Assembly: GCA_031841125.1 (NCBI GenBank)
Contig: CM063113.1
Span: forward strand, 27,177,312-27,241,311
Reading direction: 5' to 3'
DNA: 64,000 bases
DNA from: Acanthococcus lagerstroemiae
Taxonomy: Eukaryota; Arthropoda; Insecta; Hemiptera; Eriococcidae
The translations under genes were made by a program, and so were the position numbers. Shown one piece after another: positions 21,500 to 32,715 of the stretch. Position 1 is the stretch's first letter, and each line of letters starts with the position of its first letter. The notes beneath the pieces are model-generated. The model was given only the letters and a program-made list of their open reading frames with translations, made no database searches and was not told the DNA's origin.

Positions 21500-21772
21500 A
21501 CGGCAAATGCTCTGCACTCAATACGCCCCCTTGAAAATATTATGTCAGGATTACCCACATCCTTCTCCTGCGAAAGAAAAGAAAATAAGAAAATTGCCTG
21601 AGCGAAGCGAAGAGAACATTTTTTAAAATAAGAAATAGGGTAAAATCTGTTTGAAAAACTACAGAATTTTGCAGTCGATTTTTTCACAAAATTCCCTGAC
21701 TTTTAGGTGAAAAATGCTGAAAATTCCAAAATTCCCTGACTTTTCCAGATTTTCCAGAGAATGGACACCCTG
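21500..21772 (-). mobile_element. Terminal fragment, CAGGGTGTCCA family, inverted
   Basis: Ends in the reverse complement of CAGGGTGTCCATTCT, with AAATTCCCTGAC words at about 21692 and 21730. It truncates the hAT fragment. The flanking sequence right of the terminus is CATAA, and the same CATAA lies left of the terminus at 13650. The left border is approximate. Confidence 0.55.
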
Positions 21773-22040
21773 CATAATCCGGACTTATTAAAACTCTTCC
21801 ACGCATAAGACTCTAGGATTCGTCTAAGAAGCTCAAAATAGTTCAACATAGCTAAAAGATTTTGTATCAGAGTTGACCACCTTGAAAACTCTAGGGACAT
21901 ATCAAAACTCTTCAAGACTGATACGGACATTTTTGGGGTTTCTGAATTTAATTTTGGTATCAGTTTCACCATAAATTGAAAATTAAGAAACTGGATGGAG
22001 ACACAGCAGACCAAAAGATGACTGATCAAAAATACCACAC
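21773..22040 (+). repeat. Short AAGACTC-type degenerate array
   Basis: Loose recurrence of AAACTCTTC, AAGACTC and AGACTCTAGG words, the same family as the arrays at 40575 and 45050. Confidence 0.4.
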
Positions 22041-22560
22041 GAGTACCAAATAGTTTTCCGGGGGTGACAATTCAGTCTTGTCGCCAGTTTAATTGACTTT
22101 GAAAATGTAGCTCCAGAGGGAGAAGATCCAGCGTCAAAATTACGTAAAATACAATGTAGGTATCACGTAGCAAGCGTTGACAGAAGTCTTCCACGTTTAA
22201 ATAAATTCAAGCATTTCAAGGAAGGGAAAGAGGAACTCAAACGTGAACGAATCGACAAAACTCAATACGGATACCAAGTATCGGGTTTTCAAAGTCACTA
22301 AAAATCTAGTTCTGGTGTTACTTTGCATCTGAACGTGATATGTACTTCAGTGACTGGTCATCTTAGAACTTGCTAAGAAAAAGCCAGAAAAGAGAGTGTA
22401 ACGATTCATGTTCGTGGGCCATTGTACCGCGAAATTCTACTGGCTGAGTTGGATTTCTGAACTCAGCGAAGCATGCAGCTCTCAACTGTCAAAATCTACA
22501 CGAATGATTTCCTGTTACCTCCGAACGGAGGCCTCCCCCAGCTCCAGAAAATTTGGTCCC
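22041..22560. other. Unassigned sequence
   Basis: No recognisable ORF or element end. May contain the unseen 5' border of the following LINE. Confidence 0.25.
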
Positions 22561-23227
22561 GACTGACTGGACGCAACTCAGCCGTTCAGTGATTTTCGCT
22601 CGCCAGACCAGTCGAGCGTGAAATCGAGAAACGATGAAGTCGCCGGCGGCCGACCGGCTTCAGACCACGGTGCGACGCACGTGCTTCGAATGCGGATTTT
22701 CGATTCGTCGCTATCGTCGATTCGCGCGCGTAGTCGAGCGTCGACAGCGGCATAAGTTGGCCCGCGGACGAGCGTTCATTTTTCTGCCATCGTCGGTAAA
22801 CACTTCGGTGCCAATATTATTATTCTGTTCGGTTCGTCACGGTCGTCTTTTCGAATGGTATTATATTATTTATTCGACAGGATTAATGTGTCAACATAAA
22901 GTACAAACGCAGTCGAACGGTTCTTCAAGGAATAAAACCTTCGAGGGGGAGGGTGTCCTTTTCCGCATACTTAACGCTGCCAATGCTTGATCGAACTTCA
23001 TTCGCTTGCTGCGTGCAATTCGAGGGTTAACAACATGAATATGTGATCTGATGTGGAACCAGGTGTTTCCAGGGTGTGTGCTAGGATAGAATGATCAAGC
23101 AGGGTGTTGTCAAAGTTAGGAGACTCCTTAAGATTTTCCATCAGTTGAACCCTACTCCTGTTTTGGAAATCTCTCGAGTCCGTCCCTAACTCAATAATTA
23201 ATCAGTCAATATTTTCCAAACAATTTT

Positions 23228-23542
23228 TTGCTAAAAGGTCAGCGGCTCTTCGTGCCTTATACCCGAACCGGCTGCACCCCGTTAAGAGCGGTACCGACGA
23301 TTTTTATTGTACGCACTATTGACCACGGACCGACCCCCGAAGAGCGACCACGAGGCAAAGAGGCTCAAAAAAAGTACGGACTTGTAAATGTTTGGACTAC
23401 AGATGGTCGTATATACTTTCTGAACTCGAACACAGGCACCAGACATCGCTTTGAAACTATTAAGGATGGCAACGAAGATGAGAATAAAGCTGCCTCATCT
23501 CAAAAGAAAGAGGACAATCAAAATAACAGTGTTGCAGAGTGA
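23228..23542 (+). pseudogene. LINE ORF1 C-terminal remnant
   Basis: About 100 residues with KKYGLVNVWTTDGRIYFLN, followed by an acidic/Lys-rich end and a stop. The (V/I)W..DG+I pattern resembles the C-terminal (baculo-FP-like) domain of ORF1 RNA-binding proteins in Jockey/I-type LINEs. The N-terminal coiled-coil part is not recognisable upstream. It lies about 200 bases before ORF2, as expected. Assignment moderate. Confidence 0.45.
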
Positions 23543-23743
23543 CTGCATATCAATATCTTTAAGAATTTAATTGGTTTGAATGCTCGATTACTTTCGCGCA
23601 TGGTTATTTTTTTCATTATTACAACATCATCATCACTGTCTTATCTCTTACCACTTCTTCGTATCTCTCCACTTCTCTTTCTTACCTCGTGTCATCTCCT
23701 TCCTATCCTTCCCCTCGTTTTCCTTATTCCACAGATTTCCAAT

Positions 23744-26642
23744 ATGGAGAGGACTGAAAACAGTAGTGAAGAGGGAACGTCGACAGATCTTTGTGGGTTA
23801 TATCAAAACGTAAGGGGCCTGCGGACAAAATTAACTTACATCTCTGCTGCTCTACAAGTCGATCATTACCATTTTATTGCTCTAACGGAGACATAGCTTC
23901 ATCCAGGTATTTACAATGGGGGAATATTCCTAGATTCATATCAAATTTTTCGTAAGGACAGGGCAGACAGTACAAAAAATGTGGGTAGAGGTGGAGGCGT
24001 TCTGCTTGCAGTGAGAAAGGACATACCAGCTAGAATGATATGTGATCTGGATCTGGGAGAAGAATCTGCTATTGAAAGTCTGTGGGTTGAGCTCTCATCC
24101 CTCAACCACAATCGCACGCTGATCCTTGGCGTAGTATATGTTCCTCCGGCCACTCCTCATTATGATTACGCTAATCTGTTTGCTGCTATCACCGAATGCT
24201 TCCCCCAACAAGGAAATATCGTAATCATTTGATTTCATGGCCACTGACTACTCTCGTGCATTGGCTCAAGGGGCAAACTGTTGCGACGCATACGCTTTTA
24301 TTACTGAAAATTCGCTATGGTCATATAACCGAATACTAAATCACGCAGGACGTACTTTGGATCTTGTCTTGCGTGATCTGATCGGAGTGAAGGTACAGAA
24401 GGGACCCTCACTAGTTCCAAAAGAGGATCTTCATCATCCTCCACTGGTGATCGAACTTCCGAACAGGTTAAAAAGTGGAAAGACACATTCTAGTAAAAAT
24501 AATATACCGAAAAAGAACTTTCATAAAGCAGACTACCAAAAGATGTACTCATCTTTCGCTAGTTATAACTGGAATGCGTTATATGAGATACAGGATGTAG
24601 ATGTAGCCGCCGAGCATTTCCTAAAAGTTATCAAGGAAATTTTTGAGGAGACGGTTCCTCCACAGAAAGCTAGAAAGATGAGAGAGTTCCCCCTTTGGTT
24701 CATTCCAGAAATAATATCAAAACTTAAAACTAAGAATCGTTTACATAAGCGTATTAAAAGAGCAGGGGGTGGGTCTGATTTAGAAAACTGTAAGCTTCGC
24801 CATGCACAGCTCCGTCGTGAAGCAAGAAAGTTGATCCAGGTAGCCCAAAGAAACGATCACAATAATTTTGAATCTAAGATCGCTAGAGATCTAAATGAAT
24901 TCTGGAAATTTATAAAGCAAAAGAAAACGAATGTCGATAATTTGATCTTTCGAGTAGGAAATCAAATTCTGCAGCGACCTAATGAAGTGGCCGACGCTTT
25001 TGCCGAGTATTTTCGATCTGTCTTCAGGACCAGGGGGGATGGTTTTCCATCCCTTCAGGCTACCGGAGGCTGCAGTGGTTGGAGGAACATACGCATATCG
25101 CGAATAGAAAGGCATGTTGTGGAGAAGGCCCTTGGAAAAGTGAAACCGAAAATGTCAATGGGACCGGATTAAATACCGCCTTTCGTATTTAAAGACTGTC
25201 GAGTGGTTCTGTCTGCTCCTTTAACGTTTATCTATAATCTAATATTGCGCACTAAAACTTTCCCATCTCTCTGGAAGATATCTAAAGTCGTCCCGATTCC
25301 AAAATCGAGTAACACCACTGAAATAAATAATTACAGGCCTATCTCTTTAATTCCCTTATCGGCAAAAATTTTTGAATCTGTTTTATATGGTATTTTATTC
25401 CCACAAACAAAATGCCTAATAACAGAATATATAAGCACGGCTTCTATCCCGAAAGGTCGATCGAATCTAATCTAATAGTGTTTACCAACTTCATCTCTGA
25501 ACATCTGGACAGGGGAGGTCAAGTTGACGCTGTGTATACAGACTTTGCGAAGGCATTTGATACTGTACATCATGGGATCCTTTTCAGGTGCTTGCGCGAT
25601 TTTGGCTTTGACGATAACTTGCAGAGCCTCTTCGCATCATATCTATCCAATCGTTCACAATATGTTGTATGTAAAGGGTCTATTTCAAAAATGTATAACT
25701 CTCCTTCTGGCGTGCCGCAGGATCTGTGTTAGGTCCTTACCTTTTCACACTCTTTATAAATAATATATTAGCTGTCATTAAATACTCAAAAGTCTTATTA
25801 TACGCCGACGATATGAAGTTATACCACAGCATTGTTTCCCGTCAGGGCTGTATACAACTGCAACAGGACCTTGATGCACTTGTACAATGGAGTGTAGAAA
25901 ATGGTTTGCCTTTAAATTACCATACGTGTGAGAAAATTACTTTTACGCGCAAAAGGAAGGTTATATGCTATGAGTATATTATGAAGGTGAAAAACTAAGA
26001 GAAGTGCCCTTAATTCGAGACCTAGGGATACTATTGGATTCTAGACTAACCTACAAGAATCACATTAGCCAAATCACTATGAGGGCAACTAGAAATTTAG
26101 GTTTCATTATGCGGACAGGTGCATACTTTTCGAACATGACCACATTCAAAATACTTTACTTCCCATACGTGAGATCACATCTAGAATTTGGAAGTGTAAT
26201 CTGGAGCCCCTATAAGAAAACTGGAATACAACAGATAGAAAAACTTCAAAAAAAATTTCTAAAGTACCTGTATAAAAAAGTGTTTGAATATTATCCGCTA
26301 GATATCCTATACAAAGACTTGGTCACAGGCTTCGAAATGGATACTCTGCTGGTAAGGCGCCAGCTATTTTCGTTACTATATGTATACAAACTCCTTCATA
26401 GCAAAATAGACGCCCCCCTCCAACTAAGTCAAATAGGCATTAAAGTACCATCCCACCCAAACAGGACAGGAGAGCTATTTCATATTATTACCGCCCGAAC
26501 CGAAAGTTACCATTCTAGTGGACTGAACTCAATTCTTCGCCTGTATAATAAATTAGCACTACAGTCACCAGAAATTGATATCTTTTGTCTAAGAAATACA
26601 GAATTCCGCAGCACAATACTGCCCCAGTTACCTGTCTTTCTA
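23744..26642 (+). pseudogene. LINE ORF2: endonuclease and reverse transcriptase, broken
   Basis: ATG at 23744. Apurinic-type endonuclease motifs come first (YQNVRGLRTK, ALTET, then RGGGVLLAVR and ILGVVYVPP). RT follows with YRPISLIPLSAKIFE, AVYTDFAKAFDTVHHG, SGVPQ and LLYADDMKLYH (YADD at 25801-25812), then thumb and C-terminal sequence with DLGILLDSRLTYKNHI. Breaks seen: TAG at about 23894 in place of Trp, frame changes near 24231, 25172, 25470, 25725 and 26000. The frame reaches PVFL at 26630-26641; without the inserted element the next codon is TAA. The enzyme would nick the target and copy LINE RNA; this copy is dead. Confidence 0.85.
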
Positions 26643-26999
26643 TCCCAGTGTGCAAAATCTGACATTAAACCGCCACAATGTGGCGTGAGAATAATGGCGC
26701 TTTTTTCTACAGAATGTGGCGAAAATTTCAACCAATTGGAAGACAAAATGCAATGGCCACAGTATTAGAAAAGAGCCATATTGTGACAGTATTGAGTAGA
26801 AAATGGTTCCAACATGTGTCGACAATTTCGTCACTTTGTGGCGCGTTTTTAGAGTCATTTACTGGCGGTTATTGTGGCCATATTGTGACGAAAAGAGTTC
26901 CAATATGTGATGACGGTTTCGACACTTTGTGGCGTATTTACCTTAAAGCCTATTTCTGTTCTGTGCGCGCGCAAATACGAGAAATAATAATGCAAATAA

Positions 27000-27950
27000 A
27001 TTAAGAGTTTGTAATAATATGCGAGTAGAATAATTCTAATTTTACAAAATTATAAGGAATTTTAAATAAAGGGTATGGCAAGTTGTTGAACCTAGTAGCG
27101 CCTATCTCAACATACTGACCTGAAAAAATTAAATAGGTAAATGAAAAATATGATAGAACAAATACAAAATTACAAAATACGAGACGCAGAAAATGTCAAG
27201 ATTTCGGTATTGTGTGCAAAATACTAGAAACTATTACAAAATATGGAATGAATACAAAAATTAAAGCCTATTCCTAACAACGACAAGGAAAATTTCCGTG
27301 TCCAGGCCCAACTTACTAATAACAAAAAAAAAATTTTAAAAATAATAAATGTACAATATACTAGGGACAAAGATAACTAATAACACATGAAACGTTAATA
27401 CAATAATACAAATTAGATATGTAAGCCCAACGGGGTAACAAGAGAAACATTATACAGTGAACTTTCTGTAATTCGAACCAATACCGTGACCTGCAGTAAT
27501 ACAACTCGAAAAATTGTACAGTATAATATTTTACAAAGTTATAATAGATGTTCTAATGATGAGATTTTGAGCTTTTTTCTGTACGTAGAACTTGTGCGGG
27601 ATTTTTGCCTGCAAACCATAAAACGATAACTGTTAGAGGACTACAGCTCATTTTTATCAGTGTATTAGTAATGTCGTACAACTATAAGAAAATGCTTTTC
27701 TGTTGTACATCTGATGTTAGTAGTGAATAGTGGTTGTAAAATTCAAAAGTTGTAGGTTTCTATGACATTTTTGATCCGACTCCCCCTCCCTCCCTGAAAT
27801 TATGTTCTGTATTCACCCACTTCACCTCCCCTCCACTTACTACCACAAGGTCAATAGCAGAAGAAGGTTCCAGGGCACGACGAGGTGCCACTGCACGGCG
27901 CTCAAGTGCTGGTTCAGTAGCAATAACTCAACTAGAAAAATAAACAAGAG
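27000..27950. other. A-rich interior of TIR element
   Basis: A-rich, low-complexity, with no ORF longer than chance. Nothing recognisable on either strand. Confidence 0.4.
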
Positions 27951-28700
27951 GTGAACATAAATTCTACGATACTAGTACCAATCCTGGCTGAACGAGTGCG
28001 ATGCCCCTGGACTCCTATTCAAATTTTCCCTGTTCCATACCCCAGCCCATCCAACTGGAAGTGTCACTCACCTCCTCTGGTTGACTTGGTGAGATGGAGC
28101 CACACAGGTTGCAATCCCAGCATCGAGGGTACCCCCCTCCAGTTCCACCCAAGAGCGTACCCAGGTTGTCCTAGAGACCACCTGCCCTTAGCGCCATGAA
28201 TGCATGGCAGTACACCATCCCCAATTTTGACACATTAAAGCTGCCTGTGACGTGCAATGTAATGGAGGGGCTAGCAGCTAACTCAAGCCGTGAACTGGAT
28301 GCTCCCCACCTCCGTGATACAATGCTCCCTGACAAGGCTACAGCCCCCAGTGCTACTACACTAGCCACAGGTTCTGGAAGGCGCGACCCTCCCCCATGGT
28401 GTCCCTGGACAAGTGAATCAAGTCCGTCTGATTTACCCTGACTCCGATCGTGATGCACCAACCAGCACATGAAGCCAATTATGGGAGTACAATGGACATC
28501 CCGCAAGACTATCCCCCTCTAGTGTCCACCTTCAACCTCCACTTGACAACCGTTCGCCCCCATCTTTCGTTGGCTACAGGACTGCAATGGGTGCTTGAGC
28601 TGAAGTCCGAGACACCTCCCCTGTAGTACTCTCTATCTGACAATGCAGACTACTACAGCCATACTGAGGAGAAACCCTATCAAGCAAACATCGCATCTAA
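27951..28700. other. C-rich interior segment of TIR element
   Basis: Sharply different composition from its surroundings: many CCC and CTCC runs on the + strand. Open frames exist on both strands (for example a 111-codon frame on the minus strand at 28171-28506), but I recognise no domain. A GAG|GTGAGT donor-like site occurs on the minus strand near 28072. It could be captured host sequence, a diverged transposase, or noncoding filler. Confidence 0.35.
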
Positions 28701-29256
28701 CTCGCTGTGTCTACTTTGTTCGCTCTTCTCTCGCGTCAGGCTGCTTCTTACCCCTAAGTACATGCACATAACTATATAAGTACGTAACCTAAGGCATCCT
28801 AAGGACAAGATATACTCAGTGAAACTCGACAGATTCTCAAATCGGCGCAACCAATACAACACATATAAGCATCAAACCAACCGAAAACACAGCCGATTGA
28901 TTACATGGCAGCCCTCGCATCATCATCTAGAAGGATCTCGACCGCTTTCATCTTTCCCTTCGCCTTGAGCTAACGCGGCGTGTTGTTTTTTTTTGTTTTT
29001 TTTTTTTTTGTAAAACGGTTTCACCCTGCCGAATTCCATGACCATTGTTCACATCACGTTTCCAGTACCTAGTACAAGGATATGATACAAGGCGATTTCG
29101 TATCTGACCTGCGACTTTTTTTGTTAACCAATTACGAGGCAAGTTGATTCCGCCGGCGAGTAAATACACAGCTGTACCCAAAAAACACTGAATAAAATTC
29201 GAAAACACTAACCTTTTACAATAAGTTAGGTAAGTATAGAGAAATAGAGAACTTAC

Positions 29257-29322
29257 CTCGTACAAGTATTTTATTGTGATCCCGTTTTCTTCAGAGGCCG
29301 AAACGTCCGAAACTCTAGACAT
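29257..29322 (-). CDS. Candidate first coding exon in TIR element
   Basis: On the minus strand, an ATG at 29322 opens 22 codons (MSRVSDVSASEENG then ITIKYLYE) ending exactly at a strong donor, GAG|GTAAGT. Such a short exon near the right end of the element is where a transposase gene could begin. No good acceptor was found: the candidate near 28970 is preceded by poly-A on the coding strand rather than pyrimidines. Unrecognised protein. Could be chance. Confidence 0.3.
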
Positions 29323-29460
29323 TCTTTGCCGGTAAAATTAAAACAGTTAACTTGAAAACACGCAACTACAAATAACGAACTCGAAATTCAAACTGGCTTT
29401 ACGCGCGGTGACAATGAGTACAAACAAAGAAATTACCCGTATAGATCGCGCTAACATAGA

Positions 29461-29660
29461 ACGCATAACATAATCACAATCTGGCGATATGTAATGAAAA
29501 ATCTACACATAATGGCCATTTAACTGGTGACACATTGTGACACATGTGTGGACACATTGTGGCGCATAACGCAGTCATAATCTGACGAAATATTATAAAA
29601 ACCTACACATAATGGCCATTTAACTGGCGACACATTGTGACACATGCGTGGCTCCTTGTC
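29461..29660. repeat. 100-bp tandem duplication
   Basis: CACATAATGGCCATTTAACT starts at 29506 and again at 29606, and the surrounding 100 bases are similar. It lies in the right sub-terminal region of the TIR element and doubles its CACATTGTG words. Confidence 0.85.
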
Positions 29661-29802
29661 CTTGTGTCGGTCGACTGAGACGCACTCTATTTCTTGCTGG
29701 TGGAGGACAACTGAACTACACCTTTTCGCCATGAAATGGCGCTTGAGACGACTTTGTGACGCTTTTTGAGCGTCACACACAGAGATTTTGCACATTGGGA
29801 TA

Positions 29803-30160
29803 AATCACCTGATGTTCTCTCTTCACACCACTACCTACCATTAATTTTATTCTGATACACATATTATCTTACGTTTCCACCCTTCCCATCCATCATCTTC
29901 CACAAAACCCCTCTTTCCCCTCTCATTTCTCTCCCCCTCGTGTCTGTCTGTCTCTCTTTCTCTTATTTACCTAGTTCTTATTTTATTATTATTTTTTCTT
30001 TTATTAAGTTTTTGTTTTACTATTATTTTTTCTTTTAGGTGTTCAGTTTTTATTTTACTACTTTTGTGTCCCCCCGTCTCCCGTAAATGGCCGTGTGGCT
30101 GTGTGGAGCTTGTAATAAATAAATAAAATAAAATAAAAATAAAAATAAAATTTATTATTA
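29803..30160 (+). mobile_element. 3' UTR and A-rich tail of the Jockey-like LINE
   Basis: After the TIR insertion the LINE resumes with its TAA stop (overlapping the TA duplication) and a UTR with pyrimidine-rich and TTTTATTATTATTTTTTC-type repeats. It ends GTGTGGAGCTTGTAATAAA followed by an AATAAAATAAAA tail at about 30116-30160. The A-rich end is typical of a LINE 3' terminus. Confidence 0.75.
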
Positions 30161-32146
30161 TTTTATTTTGTTAATTTGATTTATAAATTCGAGTGTTGTA
30201 AATTAATTTGAGTGAAATCGTTTCCCAAATGGTAGGGAGTATAGTTGAAAAACAAGGAAGTCAAGTCTAGGGTTACGTGTATACCATCTAAGTAATGAGC
30301 AGACAACTTGGTTTATGCTACTGTGAATTTCATTGCAGGTGTCACGTACATACATTGGGAAAGCCTGAGAATGGTCCATTGTTGGCTTCAGCCACGGGCA
30401 GAATCACAGGTTACCTACATAAGAATATGTTAGGACATGCATAATGTACCGTTATATACTCGTAGCTGTGATATGTGAGAAAATAAAGTCAGTTGTTAAT
30501 CAGTTATCAGAATAAGATTTCGAGTCTCACGAGTGCGAAAAAATTTAGATTATCCGAAGAACCGAGGAACAACATCGATTTGGAAATCGAGGTTACTCGT
30601 ACAGTCTGTATTCGATCAAATTAGTAAGTGGGTATTGAAACAGAACCAATTTTCTTTTTTATGTACACGAATATACGCCATCACCTCGATAACCTTAGAA
30701 AAAATTACCGCCAGAATCCTATACAGCCTTAACTTTACATACATAGACCCACTCGGTACCGTATTATAATCTGCAGCAGGATCACCTGCTGCTTCGAACT
30801 CCATAAAATTAAATTATCATTTTTTTGCGCCTGTTTTTTTTTTCATAGTACAAGTTTCGGTTATTATCTCTTGGCGGCTACACCGCCGGCGAAGGAAAGC
30901 AAATTAAAAATACGAAGGAAAGAGAGAAAGAGGTAAAAAAAACGCAATTACGAATTAGGTTATGTAAATATTAATCCCTCGACTACGTAAACTGCGCGTA
31001 AAATGGCAGAAAAAAGTCGTTTTCAAGAGGAAATTGGCGTAGCTTTTCTGTTCTTTTTTTTTTTTTTACCTACCTCTCGTCTTTTTCTTCCTTTAATACG
31101 GTAATCCCGATTTAATTCCCGTAATAACCGCGAAAGAGACAAGGAACAGGGACCAACTAAAATAAGTCTAAACGAATTGAAGACGAGAAAAAAAAAATCG
31201 AGTTACTCGACATAGCGAAATGCAAACAGAAAAAGATCTGCCGTGATTTTATTGCTGTTTTCCGTTTCGGGTTAACAAAAACGGGTTAACGAGTCAGATT
31301 AAAGAGTAGAATTTCTGCGAACGAGAAAAGAACTCCGCTCGTCAAATATAATTTAGAGGCCGAAAAATGCAAACTCACGATTTCCCTCTTCATTTTCTTT
31401 GTTTTCAGTCATCCGTTTTATATCATCGCCGAAACTCAGTGTAGAGTGTATACAGCCTGGCGAACTTTGAATTCGATAAAGTGATATTAGATGTTCGTAA
31501 TATAGTTTACGTCACATTTTTCGACTTTAGTAATATAACTTCCATATCGTCAGCTTAATTATAAAACCTCCTAAGTGCCATTTGGGAAATTTTACAGGAG
31601 ACGATACAAACTGATTCTGATTTGATTTCTTCTGTGTTCTGCCGTAATTTCGGGGTAGAATATTTTTTAAAGTTCGAGCGTTTGCTAATATCAACTTCAG
31701 TTTTAAGTTCTATGAAATTAGAATGCGTCGTTGACATTTGAACGGTTTCAGTCCTATAACGGAATCGATAAGCGGGACTTAAAAGTTTTTATCACTGGAG
31801 AAAATAATGTAAATCAGTACCTTACATCTTGTTGATTAATATGCTGCAACGAAACGAAATTTATTTACTTGAAATGAACACGAATAAAATCACGAAGTGG
31901 TCACAAATACAAATTAGAAACTATTGAAATCGGTAATCCACAAAGAACTCAAATTTTCGTCGTTTTCGTCCGGTAAATCCATTATACCGCTCTTACAGTT
32001 CATCAATTAGGTTTCCCGGGCGTAATTGAAACACATTTGAAATGGAGCGAAACTTCAAATGGAGTTAGCTGGTTTTATCATTAGGAATTTTTTATTAGCC
32101 GTTTTTTGGATGAAGTTTTTCTCATTTAAAAAATAGGAGATAATTT
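30161..32146. other. Unassigned AT-rich sequence
   Basis: No convincing ORF. 30429-30540 has an LTR-like look (TGTTAGGACATGC start, AATAAAG near 30485, then AAGATTTCGAGTCTCACGAG), but no partner copy or primer site was found. The rest is AT-rich filler with a poly-T near 31050. Confidence 0.3.
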
Positions 32147-32697
32147 TGTTGAAGTGGCTACATGGGTATGGCCTGCCTGCCACTCTCTCGGTGTGATATG
32201 ATAACTCTTGTCAGCACTCAGTACTTATCCAGGACAGGAGCAGTTAAACGGGTTACCGTATTCGCGTATACAAGTTCCACCAGGAGCCCTAATGCCGAAG
32301 ACGAAAACATGATACGTGTACATTACACTCTAAGAACGTGTGCTCATAAAAGTGTTGCTCGCCGCTTTTATATTGATTTTTATGAAAAAATGCTAACAAC
32401 AAAAGTTGTAGCCCTTTTCATTTCCTATCAGATGAGCTTAATTTTGGATTTTTTGGATAACTTTTTTAATCATCATCCTCCCATGTCATGTTTTCGTCCA
32501 AATCCACCAATCAGTGAACAGTGTATGTTGTTTTCGGTAACAGTTACCTGGAGCGACTCTTTCGCGTGTATACGCGAATTACAATGTAGCGTTATTGGTC
32601 TGTGTTACTTGTTATACCTATTAAACGATGGTGCGATGATACCGTCTTATTATTTATGGTTTATGAACCCTGCCGGGTTTGGAGCCAGATGTCATCA
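32147..32697 (+). mobile_element. Copia-type LTR (left)
   Basis: Begins TGTTGAAGTGGC and ends ATGTCATCA, so it has TG...CA ends, 551 bp. It is followed directly by a Copia-like primer binding site. No matching right LTR was found after the Copia RNase H fragment near 37395. The 193-codon frame at 32162-32743 lies inside this LTR and crosses the primer site, so it is not treated as a gene. The left border is inferred from the TGTTG start. Confidence 0.55.
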
Positions 32698-32715
32698 GGG
32701 TTATGGGCCCAGTAC
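32698..32715 (+). promoter_or_regulatory. Copia-like primer binding site
   Basis: GGGTTATGGGCCCAGT matches, as I recall it, the primer site after the Drosophila copia LTR, where an internal fragment of initiator Met tRNA primes minus-strand synthesis. Its position just after the CA end of the LTR supports the reading. Confidence 0.6.

Larger units (their letters stand above)
22561..26642 (+). mobile_element. Jockey-like LINE, body
   Basis: A CpG-rich stretch (about 22600-22800, possibly 5' UTR), then an ORF1 remnant, then endonuclease plus reverse transcriptase (ORF2). The body stops at the TA at 26641-26642, where a 3.16-kb TIR element is inserted. The 3' UTR and A-rich tail resume at 29803. 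The 5' border is not defined. Confidence 0.7.
26643..29800. mobile_element. 3.16-kb TIR DNA transposon of unknown family
   Basis: Left end TCCCAGTGTGCAAAATCT; the right end reverse-complemented is TCCCAATGTGCAAAATCT (17 of 18). TA flanks both sides (26641-26642, 29801-29802). Both ends carry sub-terminal CACAATGTGGCG-type words: a 15-base near-palindrome CGCCACAATGTGGCG at 26671-26685, several CATATTGTGACG and CACTTTGTGGCG relatives to about 26935, and matching words near 29530-29650 in inverted orientation. Removing the insert joins the LINE ORF2 to a TAA stop and its 3' UTR. The interior is AT-rich (27000-27800) then C-rich (27960-28700); no transposase was recognised. Confidence 0.85.

Noticed and set aside
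22634..22990. 118-codon CpG-rich ORF as a gene
   Set aside because: No recognisable domain; its position before LINE ORF1 suits a 5' UTR or leader better.
28901..28969. Second exon for the minus-strand candidate at 29257-29322, phase-compatible and ending in a stop
   Set aside because: The acceptor is preceded by a poly-A stretch on the coding strand instead of a polypyrimidine tract, so splicing here is unlikely.
29461..29660. Two-copy 100-bp repeat as a CRISPR-like array
   Set aside because: Only two copies, adjacent without spacers, within a eukaryotic transposon.
30429..30540. Second LTR (TGTTAGG start, AATAAAG, AAGATTTCGAG)
   Set aside because: No partner copy, no clear CA end and no primer site; left as unassigned.
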